A stretch of DNA of 64,000 bases. Origin: Nepenthes gracilis. Its lineage: Eukaryota > Streptophyta > Magnoliopsida > Caryophyllales > Nepenthaceae. Shown one piece after another: positions 10,978 to 22,919 of this stretch. Position numbers and translations under genes: made by a program. How positions within the stretch are numbered: position 1 is the first letter of the stretch; each line of letters begins with the position of its first letter. The notes under the pieces are model-generated. The model worked only from the letters and a program-made list of their open reading frames with translations, was not told the DNA's origin and searched no databases. Location: contig BSYO01000016.1 in the NCBI GenBank assembly GCA_033239525.1, positions 3,855,045-3,919,044 of the forward strand. The letters are read 5' to 3'.

Positions 10978-11935
10978 TATTCAATCCTCCTATTCCCAAA
11001 AGAATCATCATTTATACCAAAAATATAAAATACAAATCCCCAAAAATACAAAATGCTTCATCCCAAGCCCTAAGCTAGGCGTTGATCCTTTACTCCTTCT
11101 TGTTGGGCATGAATTCATGCTGATCATTTGAGGGGGTGAAAAAACAGTAATGAATGAGTCAAATATTCAATAAGATATAATATAATAAGGAACATGCAAA
11201 GATAGTTGGGATCCTGTGTATGTATTGTATGTGTGTTGTGATTATTGTTTAGGATTTTATACAAGTTTTATATTAGGCGGACGTCCGTTTTATGGACGGA
11301 ATACTACTGAATTTTTGATAGAATTATGGTTTGTTACACCTACAGAGAGTAGAAATGTTCTTACATTGTAGATCGAGGTTATTAGACTTTAACGATAATT
11401 ATTATTTTATATTATTAAAAATATATAAAATAAATTGTTTTTAAAAAATATTATTTAAATGTTAATATATAGTAATTTTTATTATTTTTAAAAATTACCC
11501 CTATCGTATCCAAGGAGAGAGAGAGAGAGGAAGTAATGAAGTACTTACCTCTAAACGGCATTTTATTTTTATTTTTAAATTTTGTATTCAACTTTTATTT
11601 TATATTGATTTTATTCTAATGTTGAAAATTTTGCCCGTTACATTATGTGAAAGATTTAAAATTGACTATTATTTTATTTCTTCTAGAACTTAAAATAGGA
11701 AAAAAAAATCATGCCTATTTTTTTATATTTAAGAGGGTATAATTGGAAATTTGAATTATATTTTCCAATATTGATATATGATTTGTGGTTGTGAAACTAT
11801 TTTAAGGTATATCTACCGAGCTATCCCTAAAAGTATTGCACTTATTGTAACGTTTTCCGCACCCATATAGATTATCATCGCATTTGACGAAAAACTTCGC
11901 CACGTCTCCACCTTTTACAGCCGGCTGCCAAGAAC

Positions 11936-12082
11936 TGTGGCGATCCCCAACCTACTGTGCCTCACGGTTTTATTCACAGATTTGAGTCACTATGCCCCAA
12001 AACGTGTCTACAATGGGGGAGGTGTCCACGCCCTTATAAGGACGCTTCGTTCCCCTCCCCCAATCCAATGTGGAACACTACA
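11936..12082 (-). mobile_element. Solo TRIM LTR, same family as 10566-10977, opposite orientation
   Basis: The reverse complement starts TGTAGTGTTCCACATTGGAT and continues with GGGAACGAAGCGTCCTTATAAG, GTAGACACGTTTTGGGG, AAAACCGTG and a terminal GGGGATCGCCACA. These blocks follow the same order as the LTRs of the complete TRIM about 1 kb to the left. No second LTR or primer-binding site is adjacent. Confidence 0.7.
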
Positions 12083-12439
12083 CTTATATAATTAATAACA
12101 TTTCTATGGATCAGTCTTTGTGGTAAGACCTTCTCATTGTATTCAATATTATTTCCTCTTGTTGATGTGATATTATTTCCTCATGGAAATGAAGAAAATA
12201 ATTTAATTACCAAACATATTTGCTACTAAGAAAAATAAATCAATTATCACTTTGTTTATTTCTATTATTTATTAAAAATAAAATTTATATAACACAAGAA
12301 ATATAACTAAAATTGAACAGCCTCTAAAATTTAATTGGTGTTTATTATTAATATTTCTATTATTTTATAGAGATTGCCACCCACTATATTTTGTGATTTT
12401 TATATCTAGTACATAATTAAAATTAAAATAAATAAACAA

Positions 12440-13850
12440 TAAAAGTTATATTAATTAATTTAAATTATTAATTTTCAAAAGCATTTGTTAGTTTATTTTG
12501 TAAATCTAGCCGAAGAATTATGTTGATGGCATTTAATTAACCGTGGACATGTTATTTGCTCCTGAATCTATCTTTTCCAATTTATTAATAAGAATAAATC
12601 AAAACATTCCAATTTAATTAACCAACCTCCCTATTGGCCGTCTTCTGCTATCAGCCAATCAACCTTTCCCGTTAACCGAATTTTGCCTTCCAGCCGATCA
12701 ACGTAAACATACGTTGACCGGCTAATACACCCCGATCACAAACTAGTTTGTTGAAATCTCCCACAAGGGAGTGACCATATTCCAACAATATGGAGGATAT
12801 AAATTAAAACTTTTGTTATTATAATTGAAATTTATCAAGATGAGTTGTGATGGAACAACTTTATTTCTGGGAAGAGATGATTATTTATTCCAAGATATAA
12901 TGGGCATTTGATGTAAAATAAGAAAAATACAAGTCATAGTATGATGATTTTATTTATTATACTTGCTGTTCTTTTATTCAGACTATCTTTATTTCAATAG
13001 TTTTTCTTGCGGCAGTCACTCCACTAAGCCTATGTGATTAATTATTTTCTGCAACATAATAGAAGAAGATTAATACACACACACACCATATGGTAAAGTT
13101 TATATTCTTTGACTTATAGGATAATGTGAAAATTGTTAATGCATTGAACTTAAAATAGATATATTATTATTTTTTAACATTTAAATCATAATACTTGTAA
13201 CACTATGATTTTCGTTCGACTATTGATATCCATATGCTAAGTCTTAGATTCTTATCAATTATAGTAAGATTAAACCATAAATTTAAGATATGATAATTGT
13301 ATTGAAACCCAAAAATTTTGGTATTTCTATACATAATCAAGAAACTAAAGTCAAAGAAAATTAAATCAAATTTGAATAAAAATGTAGACATTATAAGATA
13401 TGATTTCATATGACAAAGAGAACTTTTCAATGATGATTTAAACAATATTTTTATAAATCATGGATAAATCACCCAAATTAAACTTACTCTTAAAATGTGA
13501 TCCCAAATCATTTTTCCAATCTAGCTTTATGTTTTGCATTATTAATGTATAAAATTTTAGCATATAATAATTTTTAAGTGTAAGATTACATAGATTGATT
13601 AGATGAAATGAATATGACACTTACTTCATACACCAATGGATTCAGCAAGGGATGGGGACCTCTTAGAACGTAAACAGGGCAATATCTCAGCAAGTTTGAC
13701 ATCATCTTTAGTCCCCAAGGAAGAAATATATGTTCCACAGTTTTGAGTAAAATTTTTACTCTCATCCAATTGTGCTAAATCAGAATTAAAATCTTGGATA
13801 TGGAAAGTAACATCTGCAAGTGAAGTAGCAACCACCATGAATATGTGAGG
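12440..13850 (-). pseudogene. Inverted copy of the secreted-peptide gene, 5'-truncated
   Basis: The minus-strand ORF at 13838-13626 encodes 70 aa starting MVVATSLADVTFHIQDF, and is homologous to the plus-strand gene at 26583. A GTAAGT donor follows the stop codon. The matching second exon (about 13057-13000) follows TTATGTTGCAG and carries the same AAATAAAGATAG end. Homology extends through the 3' flank to about 12440. The match stops upstream of MVVAT, so the promoter and most of the signal-peptide codons present at 26583-26640 are absent. This copy keeps an open frame for the mature part, while the other copy keeps the 5' end. It also carries an extra GC-richer insert at about 12620-12770. 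The family is unrecognised. Confidence 0.6.
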
Positions 13851-13919
13851 TTTTGGATTTTAAAATGTAATAATTAGAAGATAATTAAATTAATATAATC
13901 AATATTAGACTTAATTTAT

Positions 13920-15470
13920 GTGAAAAATTAAATTTTGGGACCGTGAGATATATCAACGGGGGAAGGCCCGTCGGGTGCCCCGGGTGGTGCCGCAAGCACT
14001 TGAACCCATAGGCCAGCGCCTGTTGGGCACTTGAGCGCTCGGGGTAAGCATCGAAAGCAGCACAGGCGTGCTAACTGCGCGTCGAGTAATGCTCAAGCGC
14101 CTTCCCGCGATATAAAAGGCCACGAGAGTTTCGTTCAGCTTATTTCCGGCTTTCCCACACACGAAGAGAGAGAGAGCGCAAGGAGAAGATAGAGGAAGAA
14201 GAATTCGAGGTTTTCGGATCCAATTTCGAGTTGGAACTAGTTAGAAAGGTAATAGATCGGGTCAAGGTAAATACACTCATATCCTTTTCTCCGGTTTTCT
14301 AATACTTTCATTTTATTTTTTTGGGTATCATCGTTTCAATACCTGATTAAATTTATACTTTATATTACTCATGATTTAAGTATGTAAATACCTCATTTTC
14401 ATGTCCGATTTGTGAGATTTTTATGGTATTTTGACCAGAAAATTCTAACCCGATGCTTGGACTATTTTTGCCTATTTATTTTTTATTTTATGCGTGATTT
14501 GGTTTTAGATAATTGAGACCTATGACTTGAGCATGAAATTTTACCGATTTGGTGTCCAATTTTTCATATTTTGTGCGGTTTATATACACCGGAACTCTAA
14601 CCCACGCCCCACACCTTTCCTACCATTTCCTTCAAAATTTATGCATAAAATGAATTTAGAAAATTGAATCCCGGTTTATTAACGTGATTTTTGGTATTTA
14701 ATTGTACCTATTATGGATATGTAAATTTTGTATGCTTTGGAATCACGTTATAAATGTTCATGAAGAAATTTATCGTCCGAAAGCTCAAAAATTGCATTTG
14801 ATTTAATGCGGTAAGAATTTTCTAATTTTTTAAACTCCAAATGATTTATGCATAAAATTATGATCATGCGAGAACTTAAACTTACAAAGATATAAAAAAA
14901 ATGTATCTATACAAGTTTTATAAAAAAAAAGGATCAATGAGAATATTCTGCAATTAAGTGATGGACTTATGAACCATTCTCTAATAAAGTGGGAATGAAT
15001 GATTTATGGGCTTAAGAGTAGAATTTCATAAAAAATTAAGGAACCAAGAATATGGACCGAGGAATGTTCATCAAATAATATATTTTAGGATACCTTAGTA
15101 TATTATAGTAGAAAGGTCATTATCTACTTTTGTGTCGTGTGCAGCTATGGCCCCGTTTACAGGGATTGTATGTAGATTGCCCATCTCTGGGTCTTAAATA
15201 GGAGGAAATAATTTTTGATTGTGTAGGAATAAATATAATTCAGGTTACGATCAACGCTCCTTTAGTCAGTAAGGCCTACTGGCCCTAATCTTCAAAGAAA
15301 TAAGTTTTCAGCACATTAGATAATTAAGAAAGAAAAAGGAAAAGAATTAAAGAAATTTGAAAAATATCATAAAAGTATTCTTCTATATTCATGATGCTTG
15401 ATCACTCACATGTCCCTATTTTCTTCCTATATGCATTATTATATTTTGAATTATACATTGTGTGGTGCAT
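13920..15470 (+). mobile_element. LTR-like sequence with GC-rich promoter
   Basis: A sharply GC-rich segment (13940-14160) has a TATA box (GATATAAAAGG, about 14108), then a purine-rich leader (GAAGAGAGAGAGAGCGCAAGG) and long AT-rich non-coding sequence to about 15470. This arrangement resembles the U3-R-U5 of long gypsy LTRs of the Tekay/Del type. No terminal TG/CA pair could be fixed, so boundaries are approximate. Confidence 0.4.
14108..14118 (+). promoter_or_regulatory. TATA box of an LTR-like promoter
   Basis: GATATAAAAGG lies at the 3' edge of a 200-bp GC-rich block and about 45 bp upstream of a GAGA-rich leader, the usual spacing of an RNA polymerase II promoter. It probably belongs to a retrotransposon, because no host ORF follows. 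Confidence 0.5.
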
Positions 15471-15479
15471 CGTTATAAC

Positions 15480-16560
15480 TATGGGTATGACGTCGGTAGA
15501 GACAAGATGTCACTAGGTAAACAAATATAACCATAAAAACTTGCGAAAACTACTAAATCCATCATATACAGCGGAAACTAAATTATACATGCATCATTAT
15601 CATCATTTCACACATACATGGCCATAAGTATCAAAAAAATTTATACAATTTTTCTATCAATATACAAATCATGAAGCTAAGCTCAAAAATTTCTCCACAT
15701 CATGTCTAACTGCCTATCTTGTGCCAACGACCTACCCGATCTCATCTGGCATAATAGCGTGCTCATCTGAAAGGAAGAAGAAGTAATGGTAAACTAATAG
15801 TTTAATAAGTGCATCATAAGCAAATAATAAATAATATATGATCAAATAAAACGGTAATGGTATGGGAGCAATCTATATCTAAATGAAATAGGAGATGAGA
15901 TGGAAGAGATATGTAAGGATGCATGATGACATGAGACATGTTTTTATACATTTTTATGATTACGTTAATTTTTATGAATTAGGTTCAGTAAACCTTATTA
16001 ACTAAAGGTACAAGAGAATGAGAAAAAAATTATGATACCCCACATAATTTAAGGTCGTGAGTTCTTATTATCGACCCAGAGGATGGGTCATCTATATATC
16101 ATGTCTGTAGACGAGCCGATAATAATATGCCTCCATGTCCCCCAGGATCCAGAGGCAGTTCCTCGTCCTTCCACAGTAGTATCCTAAGACTTTTTAAAAG
16201 TATTACCGTTTATAATACGCGGTCAGAATAATATAAAAATCTCTACTATAATACCAATAGCATGCCAAGGGATATTATCTTTCATAATATAATTTCATTT
16301 TTCTAATTTCATGATTTCTTATTATTTTACAAGAAGGTCCACCATACTTCTTTCATCGTAATTTTTTATATTCAGGAGAACAATTTAATTATATAATGAT
16401 TTGTGAGTTTCCCTCCAAATGCTTGTATGATTTTTATCTTTTTTTAAATTTAAATCTTCTCACAACTCAGTTTGCATGCATGGACATCATTATGCATAGA
16501 GAATGTTAGAAATTGTTATCACTGATAGACAATTATAACTTTAGAGACCTCCGGACCACA
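15480..16560 (-). mobile_element. LTR-like repeat, second member of a dispersed family
   Basis: Shares order and motifs with 22920-24300 and, in part, with 10320-11290. The clearest block is CCACAGTAGTATCCTAAGA (about 16172) against CACAGTAATATCCTAAGA (about 23810), each preceded by a GAGGCAGTTCCTCG / GAGGTAGTCCTCGG motif. No ORF. Confidence 0.45.
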
Positions 16561-17225
16561 TTTCCTTCACATATGGAACACAAATATATTATTTTAGAGT
16601 TTACAATTAGATATATGCAATTAAACATAATTTACATAACAATTAAATAGGGTGGAATCATAAAAATTTAATTATTGTCTCGGGTGGATAGTGTTAGGGC
16701 TGATTTAGAGTCTTCAACGCACCAAACGGGTCGATTCTTGCGAAATTGAATGCCCAACCGATATATATACACAATTAGGATTTAGGTAATACATAATTAA
16801 GTACAATTTAGGCATAGGGTTTGAATTGGAAGGGATACGGGAGCATACGGGAGCTGGGTGTGGGTCTAGTTCGCCGATGCGAAATCCGCACGAAGCGTGG
16901 GAAAATCGGGTATCAAATAGTAAATAAATTTTGCTAGGGTCATGGGTTCAATATTTTACATGATTTGCATGGATATCGGAATAAAAATATCTGAAAAAAA
17001 TAAAAAACAATTGCAAGAAAGGAAAAAAAAGGTATGAGTACAATTCTCTCGACCCGATTTACCACTTTTATAACTAGCTCTCAAACGGATTTAAACTCGT
17101 GGGCTTTGATCTCCTTATTTTCTCTCTTGTTCTTCGCACTCTCTCTCTCGGGTTTGGTCCCCCAGAAAAATGAAAATCGTGAACATCATTCCAGGCTGGG
17201 TTCAAATATGCCAGACACCACCGGG
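16561..17225. other. Non-coding sequence, no gene supported
   Basis: AT-rich sequence containing part of an ORF (17034-17435) that translates to low-complexity Ser/Leu sequence with no recognisable domain. It lies beside LTR-like debris and a minisatellite, so I do not call it a gene. Confidence 0.4.
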
Positions 17226-17370
17226 TTTTGGCATCGCCATCCTGGCTCCAGGCAACAACAAGCCCGGAGCCTACTGGATTTGGCGCCCACTTCTGGGCTC
17301 AAGCCCATAGCGAGCCCATCCCTTTTGGAATTGGCGCCCTCTATTGGGCTCAAGCCAGCAACAAGCCCAG
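17226..17370. repeat. Three-copy, ~52-bp GC-rich minisatellite
   Basis: The block TTTGGCGCCCACTTCTGGGC, then CTCAAGCC and AACAAGCCC, recurs three times at about 17226, 17279 and 17330, with substitutions. It lies in otherwise AT-rich sequence. Confidence 0.6.
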
Positions 17371-17564
17371 TATTAATTTTTTCTGCTCTAAGATCAATTT
17401 GTTACTTTTCTCAAATTTACTTATCCCAAACTTAATTATATCAATTATATTATCTTAATTACTAAAATTTCTATATTTTAAGAACCCGTACCTTACAGCA
17501 GAAGAGCTGCCCCTTCCCCTTTCCCACCTCTCCTCTCCCCTGTCTATTATTACAAGAAAGAACC

Positions 17565-17565
17565 A

Positions 17566-17614
<49 letters not shown>

Positions 17615-17657
17615 GTTATTGTTGTTATTGTTGTTGTTATTATTGTTGTTGTTATTG
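17565..17657. repeat. (ATT)n / (GTT)n trinucleotide microsatellite
   Basis: A long ATT run grades into interspersed GTT and ATT triplets, about 90 bp in all. Confidence 0.95.
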
Positions 17658-18119
17658 ACAAAAACTCATCATTCTCAAGTCATAATTTGGAATAAACTTC
17701 AAGTATATTATCTCATAACATATACTACATAACTTTATATATGAGTTTGTTAGAAAATTTAGAGTTGGTAATTTTCAAAATTAGTTTTGAGATTACTTGA
17801 TACATGCATGAGGACTGCTTGGCGCTGATCATAAGAAATATTTGCACTGCACACAACTGAGGCATGCATAAAGACTACTCAAACGCTGATCATAGGAAAT
17901 ATTTGTATCATGCATGCATGAAAAATGTTGATGCGCCAGAGTTTCTCAGCCACACACATGATATATTGATTTCATATTTCAATGGTTTTAAACCATATGT
18001 TTCCTCCATCATATAAATGTATCCTTATGTTCGTCATAGCCATTACTCATTATATGAGAAAGTACCGAGTAATGTGTACTTGCCTGAGCGAGATAATTTT
18101 TAAACACTACAAAAAAACT

Positions 18120-18215
18120 AATATTTAGTGACAAAATAGTGACAAATATATTTTTGTCACTATTAGTAATCAATATTTATAATTTAGTGACAAAAATATT
18201 ATTTTGTCACTAAAA
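18120..18215. repeat. CACTA left subterminal repeats
   Basis: Alternating TTAGTGACAAA and TTTTGTCACTA motifs in direct and inverted orientation. In CACTA elements such arrays bind the element-encoded TnpA-type protein. The right-hand counterpart is at about 21690-21935. Confidence 0.8.
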
Positions 18216-18429
18216 GTTTAAAATTAGATAAATAATAATTTATGAATAATAAAATAATTAATACTAAATAATAAAAATAAGAGTGATAAAAGTATATTAT
18301 TTCTAATTATAAAAAATATATCCTAATACTTAAAAATATTAGAAAAAAGTTATAATTTACTTATTTAATTATTATTTTAAAATTTTAAATATTATAAAAT
18401 TACAAAATACCATTTTAATTGTTTGAAAT

Positions 18430-18790
18430 TGAAAATGTAATCTGCCCCGTTTAACTCTCTGGAAGATTCCAGCGAATCGCCGTTAGCCACGTGGCAGTTA
18501 TTTTTTTATTTTAAAAAAGTAACATGCAACCGTTGGATAAAAAGGCATCCAACGGCCGCAAGCAAAGGAGGCAAGGTAAACCCTCGTCTCGTTCTTCTTT
18601 TCATTTTGCTCTTCCTCTTCCTCTCTTTCGCAACGTTCTCCACGATCTCTTCCTCTTCTGCACTTCATTTTTGTCGCCATCCAAGAGTTTCAAGAGCCGA
18701 GAAAAGATTTTGTTGCCGTGGCCATTATATCCGATCGCCGTTGTCCATCGACAATTTGAAGTTGTTGTTATCAAATCGGGTAAGAAATCT
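18430..18790 (+). other. GC-richer leader-like block inside the CACTA element
   Basis: Contains CCACGTGGCA (G-box) at about 18488, a CCGTTGGAT...ATCCAACGG inverted pair (18531-18557), and pyrimidine-rich sequence ending at a GGGTAAGAAATC donor-like site (about 18778). It may be the promoter and untranslated first exon of the transposase gene or a captured host promoter. The sequence alone does not decide. Confidence 0.4.
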
Positions 18791-20670
18791 CTTCAATTTC
18801 TTGAAGAATCAAATCTACCTTATAATTGTTAAAATATAATGAGTTGTTGGTTAAATTTTTTGAATCTCAATTTATAAATAAGAGTTAGTTTTACATTAAA
18901 ATATTTTTCACTTATTAGGCGTCACTATCGTCATCACTTATTAGACGAATCGTTGCTAAATCTTGGCTAACAATCAAGAGTTAGTTGAGTTAGTTGCGAG
19001 GAGGTTCAGCAAGCTTGCAAAATATGGCTAACAATCATTTGACCGTATCTTCAGAAATCCAATTGATTAATAGCTAAATACATGGAAAATCAATCATGAG
19101 CCAAGATTACAAAGAGCAAACTGTGAGTGGAAAGTGAAATTAAGACAGTGGATTCAAAAGCATCAAACCTCTCATATTCAAAAATCAAAACACATTGAAA
19201 CGATATAAGTAATACTTCCAAGAATTAAAACTGTGAGTGCTTTGCCTGATGTTCTCCTACTGTTTAGCGAGGCTCGTGATTCTCGCTTTCTGCTCAAGCA
19301 GTGCATTTATCATTTCTCATTGGTCAGTGCTTTTGTAGCTGAAATACATTGATTAAGTAATGGATGGAACTAGCACTTGGAGCTCTAAACTGTTCTCTAT
19401 GCAGAAAAGTTCCAGTTGATTATAGCTGTACTTCCTAAGCTTACAGATGTACTGAAATCAAATTCTGGATATCATCAGCAAAAAAGAGTAACAAGGAGTC
19501 ACTCTTTTGCCAAAAAAATAACAAAAAGAAAAAATGGCAGGACAATAAAAATAACATAGGGAGAAGTGAAACACATTGATTTTTGTATTTACCTTTTACA
19601 AAATAGTAAGTTAATATCCAGCGTAGTGAGTTTTGTGGTTAATATCCAGCGTTGCATATGTAGTTTTGAACATTTGAATGCTCAAAGTGGTTGTTTTGTA
19701 ATTCAACTTTGATAATATGTCTTGTAATGCATCAACCATTGTTTCTGTCCATATTCAATTATCCCTTTTATTTTCTCTGATTTTGTTTGGGGATGATTTG
19801 TGAACATACAAACTGCAAATTTATGTGCATAGGGGCAGCGGACACAACCACAGATTTTGGATTACTCCCTTTTTGAAATAAATTTGAGCATTCAAGGGAA
19901 GTCAGTGAAATTACCTCATTGCATTTTGGTGTTATTGACATGCCTTATGCAATATTGATAATTCTAGATATATTCTAGATATATTCATCAGATCACATCA
20001 ATTGGATCAGCTGACATCACTGACACATGGGAGCCTTAGAGGAAGGCCTTCTTCCGTAAGCGCTTATTTAAGCTTTGTTTTCAGCAAGAAAACTTTTCTT
20101 ATCCTATATTTTGATTGTATCCATTCGTTTATGTGTAAGTTGTGCTGTTTGTAGAATGAAGTTAATGTTTTCTAGTATATTTTTGCTTTCTAGCTTTTCT
20201 AGTGAGATAACTTACTTGAATATTAAGGGGTAAACTGAATAATTTTTTTTTGTACTTGTGACATCTTATTTGGATTTATAATGTGTAATATTTAAATATG
20301 TACATCTAAAAACCCATCAAAAATCTATCAAGTAAAACCTATTTTAATAGTGCACATCAACTTTTAAACTTGTTCTGTAAGTGACACTAGGAGCTTCTTA
20401 TTTTACTATACTAAAGAATTGAAGCCTTGTATGTATTTCCCAGCATATGAGATTATTTATCTGAACAAAATAGGGTATTTTATTTACCAAGGATACTAAT
20501 AAATCTTCATTGTTGTTATGTAAGCACACTCCAACTCTTTGGTGATTATAACCCATTGTATTCTGATCCGGTCGTTGCCAAAATTGCTGGGTATGATACA
20601 CACACACACATCAACGTATTACCTATAATTGATTCATTAATATTAACTTTTTTCTTGTTTACATTTTGGG

Positions 20671-20960
20671 ATGGATAAGAGTTAGATAAATTATAAGACC
20701 GTTAGTGACAGACGAAAGCCAAATTATAGAAAAGGAATTATCGAATTTCTTGATTTTGCATTTTCAAAAGTTGAAAATGGAGATAAGATACGTTGTCCAT
20801 GCAATAATTGTAACAATCTTTTTTTTTAAGATAGGGAACTAATCTTCAACCAATTAATCATATATGGAATATTAAGGGATTACAAACAATGGATTTTTCA
20901 TGGAGAAGAAGAAAATGACTCTACCAGTGATAAAGAACATGATGATGGGAAAAAAAGCGG
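20671..20960 (+). pseudogene. CACTA transposase-associated domain (TnpD N-terminus) remnant
   Basis: The frame beginning at ATG 20671 reads MDKS-stop-INYKT, then PNYRKGIIEFLDFAFSK and IRCPCNNCNNLFF-stop, then DYKQWIFHGEEE. This is the N-terminal transposase-associated domain of plant CACTA transposases (MDKSWM ... CPCxxCxN ... W.HGE). The first stop is TAG where TGG (Trp) is expected, and a second stop (TAA) follows the CPC motif. The catalytic transposase that should follow is missing. Confidence 0.8.
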
Positions 20961-21164
20961 AGATAATGATTTGAATATGATGATACTATTTCTTTGATCC
21001 ATGATGCCACAAATGTTAGAAATGTAGATTTCAAGAAGGGGATGTCGACCCGGGTCAAATGATTAGAAAATTTGTATAGACTTATGAAAGATCTTTGAAC
21101 AAGAATTATTTCGGGTTGTGATCGTTTCACTAAAGTATGAAGAGTTATTGTTCATGAACTGGAT

Positions 21165-21440
21165 CTGCGTTCCGTGTGTGTATGGTGTGTGTTTTAGGTG
21201 ATTGTATGTGTAGTGTATGGGTGATGACAAAGTGAGTGTACTGTGTAGGTGTGTGATGGGTGACCAGGGTGAGTGAGTGCAGCCGTGGGTGTGTGTGTGC
21301 AGTGTGTGTGGTTGGGCTGAGCTACTACCGTGTGTGAGTGGGTGATGTGTGTGCGTGTGTGGGCATTGTGTGTTGGGTGTGTTTGTGGCAGTATGGAGGT
21401 GAGTGGTGTGGGTGAACATGTCCAGGTTGGTGATCATCAA
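21165..21440 (+). repeat. G/T-rich strand-asymmetric block inside the CACTA element
   Basis: Nearly 280 bp dominated by GTGTG and GGTG runs on the plus strand (CA-rich on the minus strand). It is not a clean dinucleotide repeat but an irregular GT/GGT/GAGTG mixture. It lies between the transposase remnant and the right subterminal repeats. No convincing protein on either strand. Confidence 0.75.
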
Positions 21441-22299
21441 CCTCTTTGGTGCTCATCTTGCCACGGAACATCAAGTAGCGGCCATGGCGTGGGTGCACAC
21501 ATCATGTTCTTGGCATCCCACATCATTATATTGCATAGCTGGAATTTTTTTAAATTTGTTGTAAGACAATTTAATATTTGTGTTGAAATCAATTTGATAT
21601 TTGTGTTAAATTTTTGCCCATTAAAGTATATAAATTAAATGTAAAATTATATATTTTTTATATTAATTATTTGTTATTAAATATAATATTTAATGACAAA
21701 TTTTAAATGTATTTTAGTGACAAAATTATTTTGTCATTAAAAATTTTCTTTAGTGACAATTATTTTGTCACTAAAAATTTTCTTTAGTGACAAAATAAAA
21801 ATTTATCACTAAAGGTTTTGTGACAAATGTTGAGTGACAATTTAGTGACAAATTAATATTTTGTCACTAAAAGTTTTAGTGACAAATTTATAATCTTTAG
21901 TGACAAATTATTTTGTCACTAAAGGTTAATATTATTGTAGTGAAATAAGAAACTATATATCCTTGTGAGATTAATTTGCTTTGTATTTTCTTATACACAA
22001 TTTCCTAAAATCTATTTAAACACTATTTTTCACCGTATGTGCCTTTAGAATTTTATCGGTAGAGTGGACGTATGAAGGGTGCCTAGAGGGCGCTCGAATG
22101 TACTTTTGACAAATTACTCATACTTGATGTGCACTCAATAGATGGTCATGCACACTTTTTGCAGATTGTCATCACTTAATGTCCTTAGGGGACCCTCGTG
22201 CAACACAATATATCTGTCTCAACACCTGATGCATGTCTGATGAGTACACGTGCGCCAATCTTTTATATAAGTTCTATCTAATTACTTCTCAGTCATTTT

Positions 22300-22365
22300 T
22301 GTCAAAGTTTTGAAAGAGGAGAGAGAAAGAGAAGAGAAGAAAAGAGAAAATGAAAGAGAAAAGGC
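22300..22365. repeat. Purine (GA)-rich tract
   Basis: A GAGAGAAAGAGAAGAGAAG-type run of about 60 bp, just right of the CACTA element. The sequence between it and 22920 is AT-rich, and I see nothing else there. Confidence 0.7.
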
Positions 22366-22919
22366 TAGATGATGATATTTAAAATAAATCTAATAAAATT
22401 TTTTATAAATTTAAAAATTAAATAAGTGCATCCAAATCTTCTTTTTTTTATTGTAGATCTTTCCTTACTTTTTTGAGTATTTATTTTTTTTCAAGTACTC
22501 TTATATGTCATATTTTAACAAATAAAATATTTATAATTTACATGCATAAATTTTTATTCCCGTTCATAATATTTATGAAGTTTATGTCCATAATTTATAT
22601 ATATTGTGTTATCAAACTAGTTTTCTGCATATTATATTCTTGCATTTTCTGAAATTTCCTTTTAATAATCTTATATGGTTTTATCTTCATATATAATATT
22701 CTAACATATTCTAAATCCTTAAATATATATTTTGTGTGTCAAGAATATGCCAAAAATTATCCCATATGCCTCACAGTTGAAATAAAATGTTAGCATCACT
22801 GAATTTTATTAATTTTCTTCTACAATTCTTATATAAACAGTTACACGTGTTTAAAAATTTTATAATGTACTCTTATATATTTTGAAAATTGCATATTCAA
22901 GTTTCTTTCGAGCTTTGAT

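Larger units (their letters stand above)
10320..11290 (-). mobile_element. LTR-like non-coding repeat, split by a TRIM insertion
   Basis: The flanks of the TRIM (10360-10560 and 10978-11230) resemble 15480-16560 and 22920-24300. The most similar block is ACTCCTTCTTGTTGGGCATGAAT followed by AATGAGTCAAATATTCAATAAG, against CTCCTCCTTGTAGAGTATATG and GACTAAGTCGAATGTTCAGTAAG near 23355-23430. No ORF is conserved. I read this as antisense LTR sequence of a large gypsy family; the family name is not established. Confidence 0.4.
18105..21942 (+). mobile_element. CACTA (En/Spm-type) transposon, about 3.8 kb, non-autonomous
   Basis: The left end is CACTACAAAAAAAC and the right end is TATTATTGTAGTG, the hallmark CACTA termini. 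The trinucleotide AAA on each side (18102-18104 and 21943-21945) is the expected 3-bp target duplication. Both ends carry dense subterminal repeats of TAGTGACAAA and its complement TTTGTCACTA. Inside are a GC-richer leader-like block (18430-18790), AT-rich sequence, a transposase-associated domain remnant (20671-20960), and a G/T-rich block (21165-21440). Full-length transposase (TnpD) and TnpA are absent, so mobility would require a helper. Confidence 0.9.

Noticed and set aside
13953..14162. 69-aa minus-strand ORF
   Set aside because: Lies in the GC-rich promoter-like block. No domain, and the opposite strand has a plausible TATA box and leader.
17034..17435. 133-aa plus-strand ORF with a hydrophobic start
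   Set aside because: Low-complexity, overlaps a minisatellite, no splice or promoter context, and no recognisable motif.
21063..21440. 125-aa His/Thr-rich minus-strand ORF
   Set aside because: A by-product of the G/T-rich block in the CACTA element.
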